From JAKFWI01 sp031398975 (GTDB lineage: Bacteria > Pseudomonadota > Alphaproteobacteria > Caulobacterales > Aquidulcibacteraceae): a stretch of DNA of 52,668 bases. Made by a program: the position numbers and the translations under genes. The stretch covers positions 1-52,668 of the forward strand of contig JANNOI010000030.1 in NCBI GenBank assembly GCA_031398975.1, in the 5' to 3' direction. Positions 15,995 to 24,494 of this stretch are shown one piece after another. Positions within the stretch are counted from its first letter, which is position 1, and each line of letters starts with the position of its first letter. The notes under the pieces are model-generated. The model was not told where the DNA came from. It searched no databases and was given only the letters and a program-made list of their open reading frames with translations.

Positions 15995-18022
15995 ATGGCG
16001 GGGGGAATTCGGGCCATCATCGCGGCGCTCGCCCTTTCGGTGTGCGGGCTTGAGGCTGCACAGGCCGGCGCGCCGCCGGCAGCCACGGATTTCGCCCGCT
16101 ACGCCGCTATCGAGCAGGTGTCGATTTCCCCCGACGGGGCCCACATCGTTGGGCTCACCTCCCCGAACGGCAAGGACCGTACGATCTCGATCTGGCGCAC
16201 CGATGCGCCGAACCAGCCCCCCACCGTGCTCGGCTCCGTGCCGCAGCTGCGCCTCCAAACGGTAGAGTTCCTTAAGAATGACCGCCTCGCGGTCGTCGCC
16301 AGCCAGACCTTCAGCTTCGGGTCGCTCAAAACGCACCTCTTCAAATTATTCATTACCGATCTGAAGGGCTCGCGCTGGGTAGAGCCGCTTGAGCGCGTCG
16401 AGCGCAGCGAGGACGGGCGCTTCCTGCGCTCGGTCAACCAGCCGCAGATCCTGTCCACCATGCCGGGGGATCCCAAGCACATCATCGTCGCCGAGCCAAA
16501 CGATGAGGGGCATGGCGACGTCTACAGGGTGGACGTCTATAGCGGGGCGGCGGCCCGCATCGACCGCGCGACGGACCAGTATTTCTCCCCGATCGTGGAC
16601 CAGAAGGGCGTGATCCGGGCCAAGCAGCGCGGCGATTCCGAGGGCGGGCGGTATTTCATCGCCTTGTTCCTGCGGCATCCCGACACCGGCGCCCTGCAAG
16701 AGCATTTCCGCTCCTACGCCGCCGACCGCACGATCGCCGATGTCGTCGGGTTCACCAACGATCCCAACCTGATCTACCTGAAGATCGCAAGTAAGAGCGA
16801 GGACAAGGCGGGCGTCGTCGTCTACGACATTCGCCAGCGCAAAATTCTCGAGACGGAGTTCAAGCACAAGTTCTTCGAAGCAGGGGGCGCGATCCAGTCG
16901 ACCGACCCGAAAGACCTGGGCGCGCTGCTGGGCTTCACCTACGCGGCCGAAAGCAGCAAAGTTTTCTGGACCGACCCGACGATGAAGGCGCGCTTCCAGG
17001 GCGTCGAAAAGGCGCTCGCCGTCAAAACGGTATCCACGTCCTGGACCGACATCGCGACAGGAGAGACCGCAAGTATTGCGACGATGGACGGCGCGCGGGT
17101 CAATTTTGTGTCCGCCTCGCAAGACCGAAGCCGCATAATCGTGAGCAAATCGGGATCGAAACAGCCGGCGGAGTATTATCTTCTCGCCGCGGATGGAACG
17201 CTTACACTACTAGGGAAATCACGGGGCTGGATCGACGCCGCAAGCCTCGGCGACACCCGCCTCGTGCAATACAAAGCCCGCGACGGCTTGATCATCCCCG
17301 CCTTCCTCACCACCCCACCCGCCGCTTATGGCGCTGGCCCCCATCCCGCGATTATTCTCCCTCACGGCGGCCCCTGGGCGCGCGACGACCAGGACTGGGA
17401 CAGCAGCGGCTGGGTCCAGTATTTCGCCGCCCGAGGCTATGTGGTGCTGCAACCGCAATTTCGCGGTTCCGACGGCTGGGGCCAGAAGCTGTGGCGCGCC
17501 GGGGACGGCGAGTGGGGCCAGAAAATGCAGGACGACAAGGACGACGGCGCAAAATGGCTGATCGCCCAGAAATATGCCGCGCCAGACCGCGTCGCGATGT
17601 TCGGCTATTCCTATGGCGGCTACGCGGCGCTCGCCGCCGCGATCCGGCCCAATGGCCTTTACCAATGCGCGATCTCGGGCGCTGGCGCGGGGGACCTTGC
17701 GAGCCTGCAGCGCCTGACCTTCGACAACCGCTTCCTGCGGGAATACCAAAACCCGTCCATGAAGGGGATGGACCCGCTGGATCGCGCGCGCGAGGCGCAG
17801 ATCCCGCTCTTCATCTATCACGGCGACCGCGACCAGACGGTCGAGGTCAAGCAATCCCGGCGCTTCGTCGATGTGCTCAAGGGGGCGGGCAAACCCCACC
17901 GCTATATCGAGATAAAAGACATGGGCCATTCCTACACGACCATGACCCCGGACATGCTGGCGCTGCAGCTCGTCGAGATCGAGAGATACCTGAAAACGGA
18001 GTGCGGCCCCGCGGGCTTGTAG
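15995..18022 (+). CDS. S9 family (prolyl oligopeptidase type) exported peptidase
   Basis: 675-residue serine peptidase. The signal peptide is MAGGIRAIIAALALSVCGLEAAQAG, cleaved near residue 24. The N-terminal half is a beta-propeller-like region that gates the active site (VSISPDGAHIVGL start, repeated strand motifs). The C-terminal alpha/beta hydrolase carries the nucleophile elbow GYSYGGYAAL with Ser539, the acid in YHGDRDQTV and the histidine in DMGHSYTT, so the triad is complete. It is divergent from a TonB-dependent receptor, suggesting it trims imported peptides in the periplasm. Its stop lies three bases from the stop of the convergent nnr gene. Dipeptidyl- or acylaminoacyl-peptidase specificity cannot be decided. 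Confidence 0.93.
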   Translation: MAGGIRAIIAALALSVCGLEAAQAGAPPAATDFARYAAIEQVSISPDGAHIVGLTSPNGKDRTISIWRTDAPNQPPTVLGSVPQLRLQTVEFLKNDRLAVVASQTFSFGSLKTHLFKLFITDLKGSRWVEPLERVERSEDGRFLRSVNQPQILSTMPGDPKHIIVAEPNDEGHGDVYRVDVYSGAAARIDRATDQYFSPIVDQKGVIRAKQRGDSEGGRYFIALFLRHPDTGALQEHFRSYAADRTIADVVGFTNDPNLIYLKIASKSEDKAGVVVYDIRQRKILETEFKHKFFEAGGAIQSTDPKDLGALLGFTYAAESSKVFWTDPTMKARFQGVEKALAVKTVSTSWTDIATGETASIATMDGARVNFVSASQDRSRIIVSKSGSKQPAEYYLLAADGTLTLLGKSRGWIDAASLGDTRLVQYKARDGLIIPAFLTTPPAAYGAGPHPAIILPHGGPWARDDQDWDSSGWVQYFAARGYVVLQPQFRGSDGWGQKLWRAGDGEWGQKMQDDKDDGAKWLIAQKYAAPDRVAMFGYSYGGYAALAAAIRPNGLYQCAISGAGAGDLASLQRLTFDNRFLREYQNPSMKGMDPLDRAREAQIPLFIYHGDRDQTVEVKQSRRFVDVLKGAGKPHRYIEIKDMGHSYTTMTPDMLALQLVEIERYLKTECGPAGL

Positions 18023-18025
18023 GCT

Positions 18026-19513
18026 TCACCAGCCGGCGCGGCGCAGCGCTGCGGGCAAGGCGGGGGGCAGATCCTCCGCGATCAGGCCTGGGCCGAGCGT
18101 TTCCCCGGCCGCGCCATGGAGCCATGCGCCGGCGCAGGCCGCTTCGAACGGGGGCGCGCCTTGGGCGGCCAGGGCCGCGATCACACCCGCCAGCACATCG
18201 CCCGCGCCGGCGGTCGCGAGATGGGGCGTTCCGGTGGGATTGATGGCGGCCCGCCCGTCTGGCGCGGCGATCACGGTGTCGCTCCCCTTCAGCAGCACAA
18301 CGCAGCCGGCGCGGGCGGCCGCCTGGCGTGCGCGCTCAACCTTGGATCCCAAGGTAGCGAGGTCTGGGAAAAGGCGCGTGAACTCGCCCTCGTGGGGAGT
18401 GAGGACGGTGTTGGGGCGGATCTGGGAGAACAGCGCCGCGGGCTGATCCGCGAACGCGCTCAAGCCATCGGCGTCGAGCACCAGCACGCCGGAAAACAAA
18501 GACAGCGCGGCCAGCGCCGGCTTGACGCGCTCAAGGCCGAAGGCGGGGCCCAGAACCAGCGCCTGCGCGCGCCCTGCGGCCTCCGCCAACGCCTCCGGAC
18601 CCGCGACGCTCGCAACCATAACCGCCGTCAAATGCATCGCGTTGACCAGCAGAGCCGAGGGCGGCGACAGGACCGTGACCAGCCCAGCCCCCGCCCGGAG
18701 TGCGGCCTGCGCGGCCAGCCGCGCGGCGCCGGTGTTCGCGGGCCCGCCCGAGGCCACCGCCACCGCCCCGCGCTGGTGCTTGTGGCTCGCCCAATCGGAA
18801 CGTCTCAAGGCCTCGCGCCACAGGCCCGGCCCGTTTCGCCACAGCCGCGCGCCCGCCGCCGCAACCGCTGCTTCGGGAACGCCGATATCGGCCAGCACCA
18901 CCGCCCCGCAGCGCGCGCGGCCGGGCTGCAACACATGGCCGGGCTTTCTGCGGCAGAAGGTGATGGTCAGCTCGGCCTGGAACGCAGACCCCGCGACCGT
19001 TCCGTCGAGGCCGGAAACACCACTGGGCAGGTCGATCGCGGCCACGGCGCGGCCGCGCGCCTGGTCCGCCAGCGCCGCGCAAGCCCCGGTCAGCGGCCGC
19101 GCGAGCCCGGCCCCGAACAGCGCGTCCACGATCAGCGCGGCAGGGCCGAGCGTCGCGAAGCTCCGCTCGTCCAGCGCCGCATCCGGCCCCGTCCATTGCG
19201 GCGCGGCGAGGCTTGCCGTCCGCACGGGCCAGCCCAGGCCCGCGAGCGCCCGCGCGCAGGCATAGCCGTCCCCGCCATTAGCCCCCGGGCCGCACAGAAT
19301 CAGCGTCTCCCGCCGCGTCCAGCGGCGCGCGATAGCGGCCGCGGCGGCGCGCCCCGCGGCCTCCATGAGCCGGCCCGGCGGCGTCCCGAGCGCGGCCGCG
19401 CGGGCGTCCACGCGCGCCATCTCCAGCGGGGTCAGCAACACATCTCCCCCGAGCCCGTCCCGCGCGTCGGGGGCTGCGGCGAAAGGAGCCGCCACATCCG
19501 TATGGAGTGGCAT
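18026..19513 (-). CDS. nnr: Bifunctional NAD(P)H-hydrate epimerase / ADP-dependent dehydratase
   Basis: Repairs damaged NADHX/NADPHX. The N-terminal YjeF_N epimerase domain (about residues 25-215) has the CGPGANGGDGYACARAL nucleotide loop and IDLPSGVSG. The C-terminal carbohydrate-kinase-like dehydratase domain (about 225-490) has LVLDADGLSAF, TPHEGEFTRLF, VVLLKGSDTVI and the ATP-site TAGAGDVLAGVIA. At 495 residues this is the usual two-domain length. The ATG at 19513 has no clear ribosome site, and the first 25 residues are not conserved, so the true start may be slightly internal. In some genomes nnr sits beside glnB as here (divergent). Confidence 0.95.
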   Translation of the reverse strand: MPLHTDVAAPFAAAPDARDGLGGDVLLTPLEMARVDARAAALGTPPGRLMEAAGRAAAAAIARRWTRRETLILCGPGANGGDGYACARALAGLGWPVRTASLAAPQWTGPDAALDERSFATLGPAALIVDALFGAGLARPLTGACAALADQARGRAVAAIDLPSGVSGLDGTVAGSAFQAELTITFCRRKPGHVLQPGRARCGAVVLADIGVPEAAVAAAGARLWRNGPGLWREALRRSDWASHKHQRGAVAVASGGPANTGAARLAAQAALRAGAGLVTVLSPPSALLVNAMHLTAVMVASVAGPEALAEAAGRAQALVLGPAFGLERVKPALAALSLFSGVLVLDADGLSAFADQPAALFSQIRPNTVLTPHEGEFTRLFPDLATLGSKVERARQAAARAGCVVLLKGSDTVIAAPDGRAAINPTGTPHLATAGAGDVLAGVIAALAAQGAPPFEAACAGAWLHGAAGETLGPGLIAEDLPPALPAALRRAGW

Positions 19514-19808
19514 GATGATTAAATTTCGGACGTCCCGGCGTGCGAAGGCGCGCTCAGGCGACGCTGGTTCATCGATTTTACCCGCATGAAGGTTCCGCGC
19601 ATACGCTTTTTACGCACGCGCGAGGGGGCGCCGCACTTTCAGGCGCAGTCCCCCGTTTTCTAAGCAGCCACGCGCGCGCCTTCGCGCGTCGCGCGAGCGC
19701 GTCGGCGCTTTGGATTGACGCGAGGCGTGCTATCGTCATTCCGATCACGCCGCTCTGGACGCGGCGCAGCCGCCGACGATGGGGCGGCGTCAATGGGAGG
19801 TTGGCCAC
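19514..19808. other. Spacer between nnr and glnB
   Basis: 295 bases with no credible gene. A TTGACG at 19715-19720 followed 10 bases later by TATCGT resembles half of a housekeeping promoter, but the spacing is too short to call confidently. GGGAGG at 19795-19800 is the glnB ribosome site. Confidence 0.4.
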
Positions 19809-20147
19809 ATGAAAAAGATCGAGGCCATCATCAAGCCGTTCAAACTCGACGACGTGAAGGAAGCGCTGCAGGAGATCGGCCTGCAAGGCATGACGGTGCT
19901 TGAAGCCAAGGGCTTCGGGCGGCAGAAGGGCCATACGGAACTCTACCGCGGCGCTGAATATGTGGTGGACTTTCTGCCCAAGCTGAAGCTTGAAGTCGTG
20001 CTCGCCGACGAGCAGCTCGACGCCGCGCTGGAAGCCATCCAGAAGGCCGCAAAGACGGGCAAAATCGGCGATGGAAAGATTTTCGTCACCGAAGTGACGA
20101 ATGTGATCCGCATCCGCACCGGGGAGATCGGCGCGCAGGCGGTGTAG
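19809..20147 (+). CDS. glnB: Nitrogen regulatory protein PII
   Basis: Trimeric signal protein that reports 2-oxoglutarate, ATP/ADP and glutamine status. The 112-residue product matches PII: KKIEAIIKPFKLDDVKEAL at the start, the T-loop GFGRQKGHTELYRGAEY with the uridylylation site Tyr51, and C-terminal KIGDGKIFV and VIRIRTGE. The ATG at 19809 has GGGAGG eight bases upstream. It is directly followed (59 bases) by glnA, the standard alphaproteobacterial nitrogen pair, and is presumably modified by GlnD elsewhere to control GlnE/NtrB. Fully conserved. Confidence 0.98.
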   Translation: MKKIEAIIKPFKLDDVKEALQEIGLQGMTVLEAKGFGRQKGHTELYRGAEYVVDFLPKLKLEVVLADEQLDAALEAIQKAAKTGKIGDGKIFVTEVTNVIRIRTGEIGAQAV

Positions 20148-20206
20148 GTGGGTAGCCGGCGGCCGACACGGATCGGCGGTGGGGCCGGCGTTGCTGGGAG
20201 CACGGA

Positions 20207-21610
20207 ATGTCTGACGAAATCCTGAAGTTGATCAAGGACAAAGAGGTCCAGTTCGTGGACCTCCGGTTCAACGACCTGCGCGGCAAGATGCAGCACGTCA
20301 CGTTCGACGTGTCGATGATCGACAAGGACATCTTTCAGGAAGGGACGATGTTCGACGGCTCCTCCATCGCGGGATGGAAGGCCATCAACGAGTCCGACAT
20401 GGTGATGCGCCCCGACCCCGAAGGCGCCCACATCGATCCGTTCTTCCAGCAGACCACGCTCGCCCTGTTCTGCGACATTCTGGAGCCGGGCACGCTGCAG
20501 CCCTATAACCGCTGTCCCCGCGGCGTCGCCAAGCGCGCGGAGGCCTACGTCCAATCCTCCGGCGCCGGGGACAAGGCCTATTTCGGCCCGGAGGCCGAAT
20601 TCTTCGTGTTCGACGACGTGCGCTGGAGCACCGATCCGAACAATACGGGCTATTCCTTCGACTCCACCGAATTGCCGTTCAATTCGGGCCGCGTCTATGA
20701 GGGCGGCAATTCCGGCTTCCGGCCGGGCCCGAAGGGCGGCTATTTCCCCGTCCCGCCGATCGATTCGCTGCAGGACATGCGTGGTGAAATGCTCTCCATC
20801 ATGGGCGAGATCGGCCTCAATGTGGAAAAGCACCACCACGAAGTGGCGCCGGCGCAGCACGAATTGGGGCTGAAATTCTCCACGCTCGTGACGATGGCCG
20901 ATCGGATGAACCTGTACAAATACGTGATCCACCAGGTCGCGGCGTCGTACGGCAAGTCCGCCACGTTCATGCCGAAGCCTTATGTGCGCGACAACGGCTC
21001 GGGCATGCACGTGCACCAATCGATCTGGAAGGAAGGCAAGAACACGTTCGCGGGCGATCGCTACGCCGATCTCTCCGAAGCGTGCCTCTTCTACATCGGC
21101 GGCATCATCAAGCACGCCAAGGCGATCAACGCCTTCTCCAACTCCACCACCAATTCCTACAAGCGCCTCGTGCCCGGCTATGAAGCCCCGGTCCTGCTCG
21201 CCTATTCCGCGCGCAACCGCTCGGCCTCCTGCCGCATTCCGCACGGGACGAGCCCGAAGGCCAAGCGCGTCGAGGTCCGCTTCCCCGATCCCGCCGGCAA
21301 CATGTACCTGACCTACACCGCCCTGCTCATGGCCGGCCTCGACGGCATCGAGAACCGCATCCATCCGGGCGAGCCGCTGGACAAGAACCTCTACGACCTG
21401 CCCCCCGAGGAGCTGAAGGCGGTGCCCACCGTGTGCGCCAGCCTGGAGCAAGCCATGGCCGCGCTCGACGCGGACCGGGAATTCCTCAAGAAGGGCAACG
21501 TGATGGACGACGATTTGATCGACGCCTATCTCGAGCTGAAGCGCGAGGAGAACGATCGCTACCGGCTGCACCCGCACCCGGTGGAGTTCGACATGTATTA
21601 CAAGTCCTGA
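20207..21610 (+). CDS. glnA: Glutamine synthetase type I
   Basis: ATP-dependent amidation of glutamate to glutamine; cytosolic dodecamer. The 467-residue product shows FVDLRFNDLRGKMQHVT, DGSSIAGWKAI, the metal ligands in YFGPEAEFFVFD, the HEVAPAQHE and GSGMHVHQS blocks, and NSYKRLVPGYEAPVLLAYSARNRSAS. The adenylylation tyrosine lies in KNLYDLPPEE near residue 397, so it is of the covalently regulated GSI-beta type. Co-transcribed with glnB; a strong intrinsic terminator follows 24 bases after the stop. Confidence 0.98.
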   Translation: MSDEILKLIKDKEVQFVDLRFNDLRGKMQHVTFDVSMIDKDIFQEGTMFDGSSIAGWKAINESDMVMRPDPEGAHIDPFFQQTTLALFCDILEPGTLQPYNRCPRGVAKRAEAYVQSSGAGDKAYFGPEAEFFVFDDVRWSTDPNNTGYSFDSTELPFNSGRVYEGGNSGFRPGPKGGYFPVPPIDSLQDMRGEMLSIMGEIGLNVEKHHHEVAPAQHELGLKFSTLVTMADRMNLYKYVIHQVAASYGKSATFMPKPYVRDNGSGMHVHQSIWKEGKNTFAGDRYADLSEACLFYIGGIIKHAKAINAFSNSTTNSYKRLVPGYEAPVLLAYSARNRSASCRIPHGTSPKAKRVEVRFPDPAGNMYLTYTALLMAGLDGIENRIHPGEPLDKNLYDLPPEELKAVPTVCASLEQAMAALDADREFLKKGNVMDDDLIDAYLELKREENDRYRLHPHPVEFDMYYKS

Positions 21611-21633
21611 TCCCGTCGGACGGGCCGGTTGCG

Positions 21634-21668
21634 CGGGCGCGGGGAGCGATCCTCGCGCCCGTTTTGTT
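21634..21668 (+). terminator. Intrinsic terminator of glnB-glnA
   Basis: CGGGCGCGGGGA (21634-21645) pairs with TCCTCGCGCCCG (21650-21661) as a 12-base-pair stem with one G-T pair, closed by a GCGA tetraloop and followed by TTTTGTTT. This is the clearest rho-independent terminator in the window. Confidence 0.9.
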
Positions 21669-21744
21669 TGGGCGGCGTCGGGGGACTGACGTGGGCGCCT
21701 GACATGGTGATCGGGCGTTAAGCTTGGCGCGCCATTCTGCGGGC

Positions 21745-22353
21745 ATGATTGTGCACAAGACCTTGGCGGGGGCGGCGCTGGCGGCGGGGCTCGCCGCCTG
21801 CGCCACCGCGCCTCCGCCTGCCGCGCCGGGCGATTCGTGCGCCTTTCTGGCCGAGCGTGACGCCTGGTGGGACGCGCTGCAGCGCGCCGAGCGCCGCTGG
21901 GGCGCGCCGCCCGCCCTGGTGCTCGCCATCATCCGCCAAGAAAGCGGGTTCCAGGCCGAAGCAAAGCCCGCGCGCGAGGACGGCTTCCTGTTCTTCCCGG
22001 GCAAGCGGCCATCCTCGGCGTTCGGCTATGCGCAGGCGATCAACACGACCTGGGAGGCCTATCAGCGCGAGAGCGGCGAGACGGGCGCCGACCGCGCCGC
22101 GTTCCGGGACGCCGCCGATTTCGTCGCCTGGTACGCCCGGAAGAGCAAGGACCGGCTCGGCCTCGACTGGAGCGACGCCCACAGCCATTATCTCGCCTAT
22201 CATGAAGGCCATGGCGGCTTCGCGCGCGGGTCCTTCGAGGGGGACAAGGCGTTGCTCCGCGTGGCCGAGCGCGTTGCGGGCTATCACGACGCTTATGCGC
22301 GCCAGATCGGGCGATGCGGCGACGATCTCGAGGGTTGGTGGCCGTTCTGGTGA
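21745..22353 (+). CDS. Lipoprotein lytic transglycosylase-like protein
   Basis: 202-residue product from the ATG at 21745. A short hydrophobic leader ends in a lipobox LAAC with the lipidated cysteine at residue 19, so it is anchored in a membrane facing the periplasm. The SLT (lysozyme-like) domain has ALVLAIIRQESGF with the catalytic glutamate at residue 66, SAFGYAQAINTTWEAY and the HYLAYHEGHGGF block. It should cleave peptidoglycan glycan strands non-hydrolytically. A TTG seven codons earlier would lengthen the leader but is less likely. It ends 30 bases before parE on the same strand; co-transcription is possible. Confidence 0.88.
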   Translation: MIVHKTLAGAALAAGLAACATAPPPAAPGDSCAFLAERDAWWDALQRAERRWGAPPALVLAIIRQESGFQAEAKPAREDGFLFFPGKRPSSAFGYAQAINTTWEAYQRESGETGADRAAFRDAADFVAWYARKSKDRLGLDWSDAHSHYLAYHEGHGGFARGSFEGDKALLRVAERVAGYHDAYARQIGRCGDDLEGWWPFW

Positions 22354-22383
22354 TCCGTGCGGGACTCGTGCGATAGGAGCCTC

Positions 22384-24390
22384 ATGCCTGCAGCCAAGCG
22401 CGTTCTCCCTTCCCTCAACCCGGCCTCCCCCGACACGGCCGGCGCCGATGCGGGCTACACCGCCAAAGACATCGAGGTCCTGGAGGGGCTCGAGCCCGTG
22501 CGCCGCCGGCCCGGCATGTATGTGGGCGGCACCGACGAGCGCGCGCTGCACCATTTGTTCGCCGAAGTGCTGGACAATGCGATGGACGAGGCCGTCGCCG
22601 GCCACGCCGACCGCATCGAGGTGGAGCTCCACGCCGACGGGTCGCTGAGCGTGATCGACAATGGCCGCGGCGTGCCGATCGACCCGCACCCGAAATTCCC
22701 CAAGAAATCCGCGCTCGAAGTGATCCTCACCACGCTGCACTCGGGCGGCAAATTCTCCGACAACGCCTACCAGACCACCGGGGGCCTGCACGGCGTGGGC
22801 GTCTCGGTGGTGAACGCGCTCTCGGACCGGCTGGACGTGGAAGTCGCGCGCGAGCGCCAGCTCTACACCCAATCCTATAGCCGCGGCGCGCCCCTTGGCC
22901 CGCTGCGCAAGGCGGGCGCGGCCCCCAACCGGCGGGGCACCAGCCTGCGCTTCCACCCCGATGCGGAGATTTTTGGCCCCAGCCTCGCCTTCAAGCCGGC
23001 CAAGCTGTTCCAGATGGCCCGCTCCAAGGCCTATCTGCACCGCGGCGTGGAGATCCGCTGGCGCTGCGCGAAGGAGAAGCTGAAGGAGGGCGACCAGACC
23101 CCGCCGGAGGCGGTGCTGCGCTTCCCCAACGGCCTGCGCGACTTCCTGGGCGAGCTCGTGGCGGAAAAGCGCGTCGTGGTGGGCGAGCCGTTCGTGGGCC
23201 GCGCGGGCCCGGAGGGGCATGGCCGTGTGGAATGGGCGGTCACCTGGGTGGAAGACGGGTTCGGGGAGGCCGACGGGCTGCTCCGCTCCTATTGCAACAC
23301 CATCCCCACCCCGGACGGGGGCGCGCACGAGCTCGGTCTGCGCGCGGCGCTCGCCAAGGGCCTGCGCGCGCACGCCGAGCGCACGGGCGAGCGCAAGGCG
23401 GCCTTGATCACCCCGGACGACGTGATGGGCACCGCCGCGGCGCTCGTCTCCGTGTTCCTGCGCGAGCCGCAATTCGAGGGGCAGACGAAGGGCCGCCTCG
23501 TCTCCTCCGACGCGACGCGCATCGTAGAGCAGGCGGTGCGCGACCCGTTCGACCATTGGCTCGCCGCCTCGCCCAAGGAAGCGGGACGGCTGCTTGAATG
23601 GACGATCGGCCAGGCCGAGGAGCGGCTCAAGCGCCGGAAGGACAAGGAGATCAGCCGCCAGAGCGCGACGCGCCGCCTGCGCCTGCCCGGCAAGCTCGCC
23701 GATTGCGCGCGCTCGGACGCGGCGGGCACCGAGATTTTCCTGGTGGAGGGCGACAGCGCCGGCGGCTCCGCCAAGCAGGCGCGCGACCGCAACACGCAGG
23801 CGATCCTGCCCTTGCGCGGCAAGATCCTGAACGTGGCCAGCGCCGCCGGCGAAAAGGCCCAATCGAACCAGGAGCTCGCCGATCTGAGCCTCGCTCTCGG
23901 CGTCAGCGCCGGGGCGCGCTTCAAGCTCGAGGACCTGCGCTATGAGCGCGTGATCATCATGACCGACGCCGACGTCGACGGCGCCCATATCGCGGCCCTG
24001 CTGATCACCTATTTCCACCGCGCCATGCCGGCCCTGATCCGCGCCGGGCGGCTCTATCTTGCGCTGCCCCCCCTCTACCGGCTGACGGCGGGGAAGAAAT
24101 CCTTCTACGCCCGCGACGACGCCCACCGGGCGGAGCTGACGCAAACCGCGTTCGGCCCCCGCGAGAAGGTGGAGGTGTCGCGCTTTAAAGGGCTGGGGGA
24201 GATGATGCCGGCGCAATTGCGCGAAACCACGATGGACCCCGCCACCCGGACGCTGGCGCGGGTGCGGGTGGATCTGGACGGCGCGGACGCGATCGAGGCG
24301 CTGGTGGAGACCTTGATGGGCCGCAAGCCGGAGCTGCGCTTCCAGTACATCCAGGCCAATGCGCGGTTCGTGGATTCCATCGACGTATGA
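22384..24390 (+). CDS. parE: DNA topoisomerase IV subunit B
   Basis: ATPase subunit that decatenates daughter chromosomes with ParC. The 668-residue product has the GHKL ATP site (EVLDNAMDEAV, VIDNGRGVPI, TGGLHGVGVSVVNALS), the Toprim metal motif EGDSAGGSAKQARDRNTQ, and MTDADVDGAHIAALLITYF, followed by the RFKGLGEMMP block. Its length without the gyrase-specific insert, and the QTTGGLHG variant, favour ParE over GyrB. The ATG at 22384 is preceded by AGGAG; a GTG nine codons earlier is less likely. Confidence 0.96.
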   Translation: MPAAKRVLPSLNPASPDTAGADAGYTAKDIEVLEGLEPVRRRPGMYVGGTDERALHHLFAEVLDNAMDEAVAGHADRIEVELHADGSLSVIDNGRGVPIDPHPKFPKKSALEVILTTLHSGGKFSDNAYQTTGGLHGVGVSVVNALSDRLDVEVARERQLYTQSYSRGAPLGPLRKAGAAPNRRGTSLRFHPDAEIFGPSLAFKPAKLFQMARSKAYLHRGVEIRWRCAKEKLKEGDQTPPEAVLRFPNGLRDFLGELVAEKRVVVGEPFVGRAGPEGHGRVEWAVTWVEDGFGEADGLLRSYCNTIPTPDGGAHELGLRAALAKGLRAHAERTGERKAALITPDDVMGTAAALVSVFLREPQFEGQTKGRLVSSDATRIVEQAVRDPFDHWLAASPKEAGRLLEWTIGQAEERLKRRKDKEISRQSATRRLRLPGKLADCARSDAAGTEIFLVEGDSAGGSAKQARDRNTQAILPLRGKILNVASAAGEKAQSNQELADLSLALGVSAGARFKLEDLRYERVIIMTDADVDGAHIAALLITYFHRAMPALIRAGRLYLALPPLYRLTAGKKSFYARDDAHRAELTQTAFGPREKVEVSRFKGLGEMMPAQLRETTMDPATRTLARVRVDLDGADAIEALVETLMGRKPELRFQYIQANARFVDSIDV

Positions 24391-24400
24391 GCCCGCGCGA

Positions 24401-24428
24401 TTGACAAGTTTCTGTCGATCGCTACCTA
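24401..24428 (+). promoter_or_regulatory. Probable housekeeping promoter of the DEAD-box helicase
   Basis: TTGACA (24401-24406) and GCTACC (24421-24426) with a 14-base spacer fit the housekeeping promoter pattern described for Caulobacter (TTGACgs, 10-14 bases, GCTAnawC). It begins 11 bases after the parE stop. Transcription would start near 24433, giving a roughly 60-base leader to the ATG at 24495. Confidence 0.55.
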
Positions 24429-24494
24429 CCTCTCGTATTGAAGCGCACGAATACCGTGCGCGGAGCTGCGCGTGCGCTCCCGGAACCAATCCTG

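Noticed and set aside
19711..19740. Nitrogen-type sigma-54 promoter before glnB
   Set aside because: No GG-10-GC pair at correct spacing; the TTGACG present has a poor -10 spacing as well.
21718..24489. A 923-codon open frame on the minus strand
   Set aside because: Antisense to the lytic transglycosylase and parE genes, whose catalytic motifs are all intact; the reverse frame has shadow composition only.
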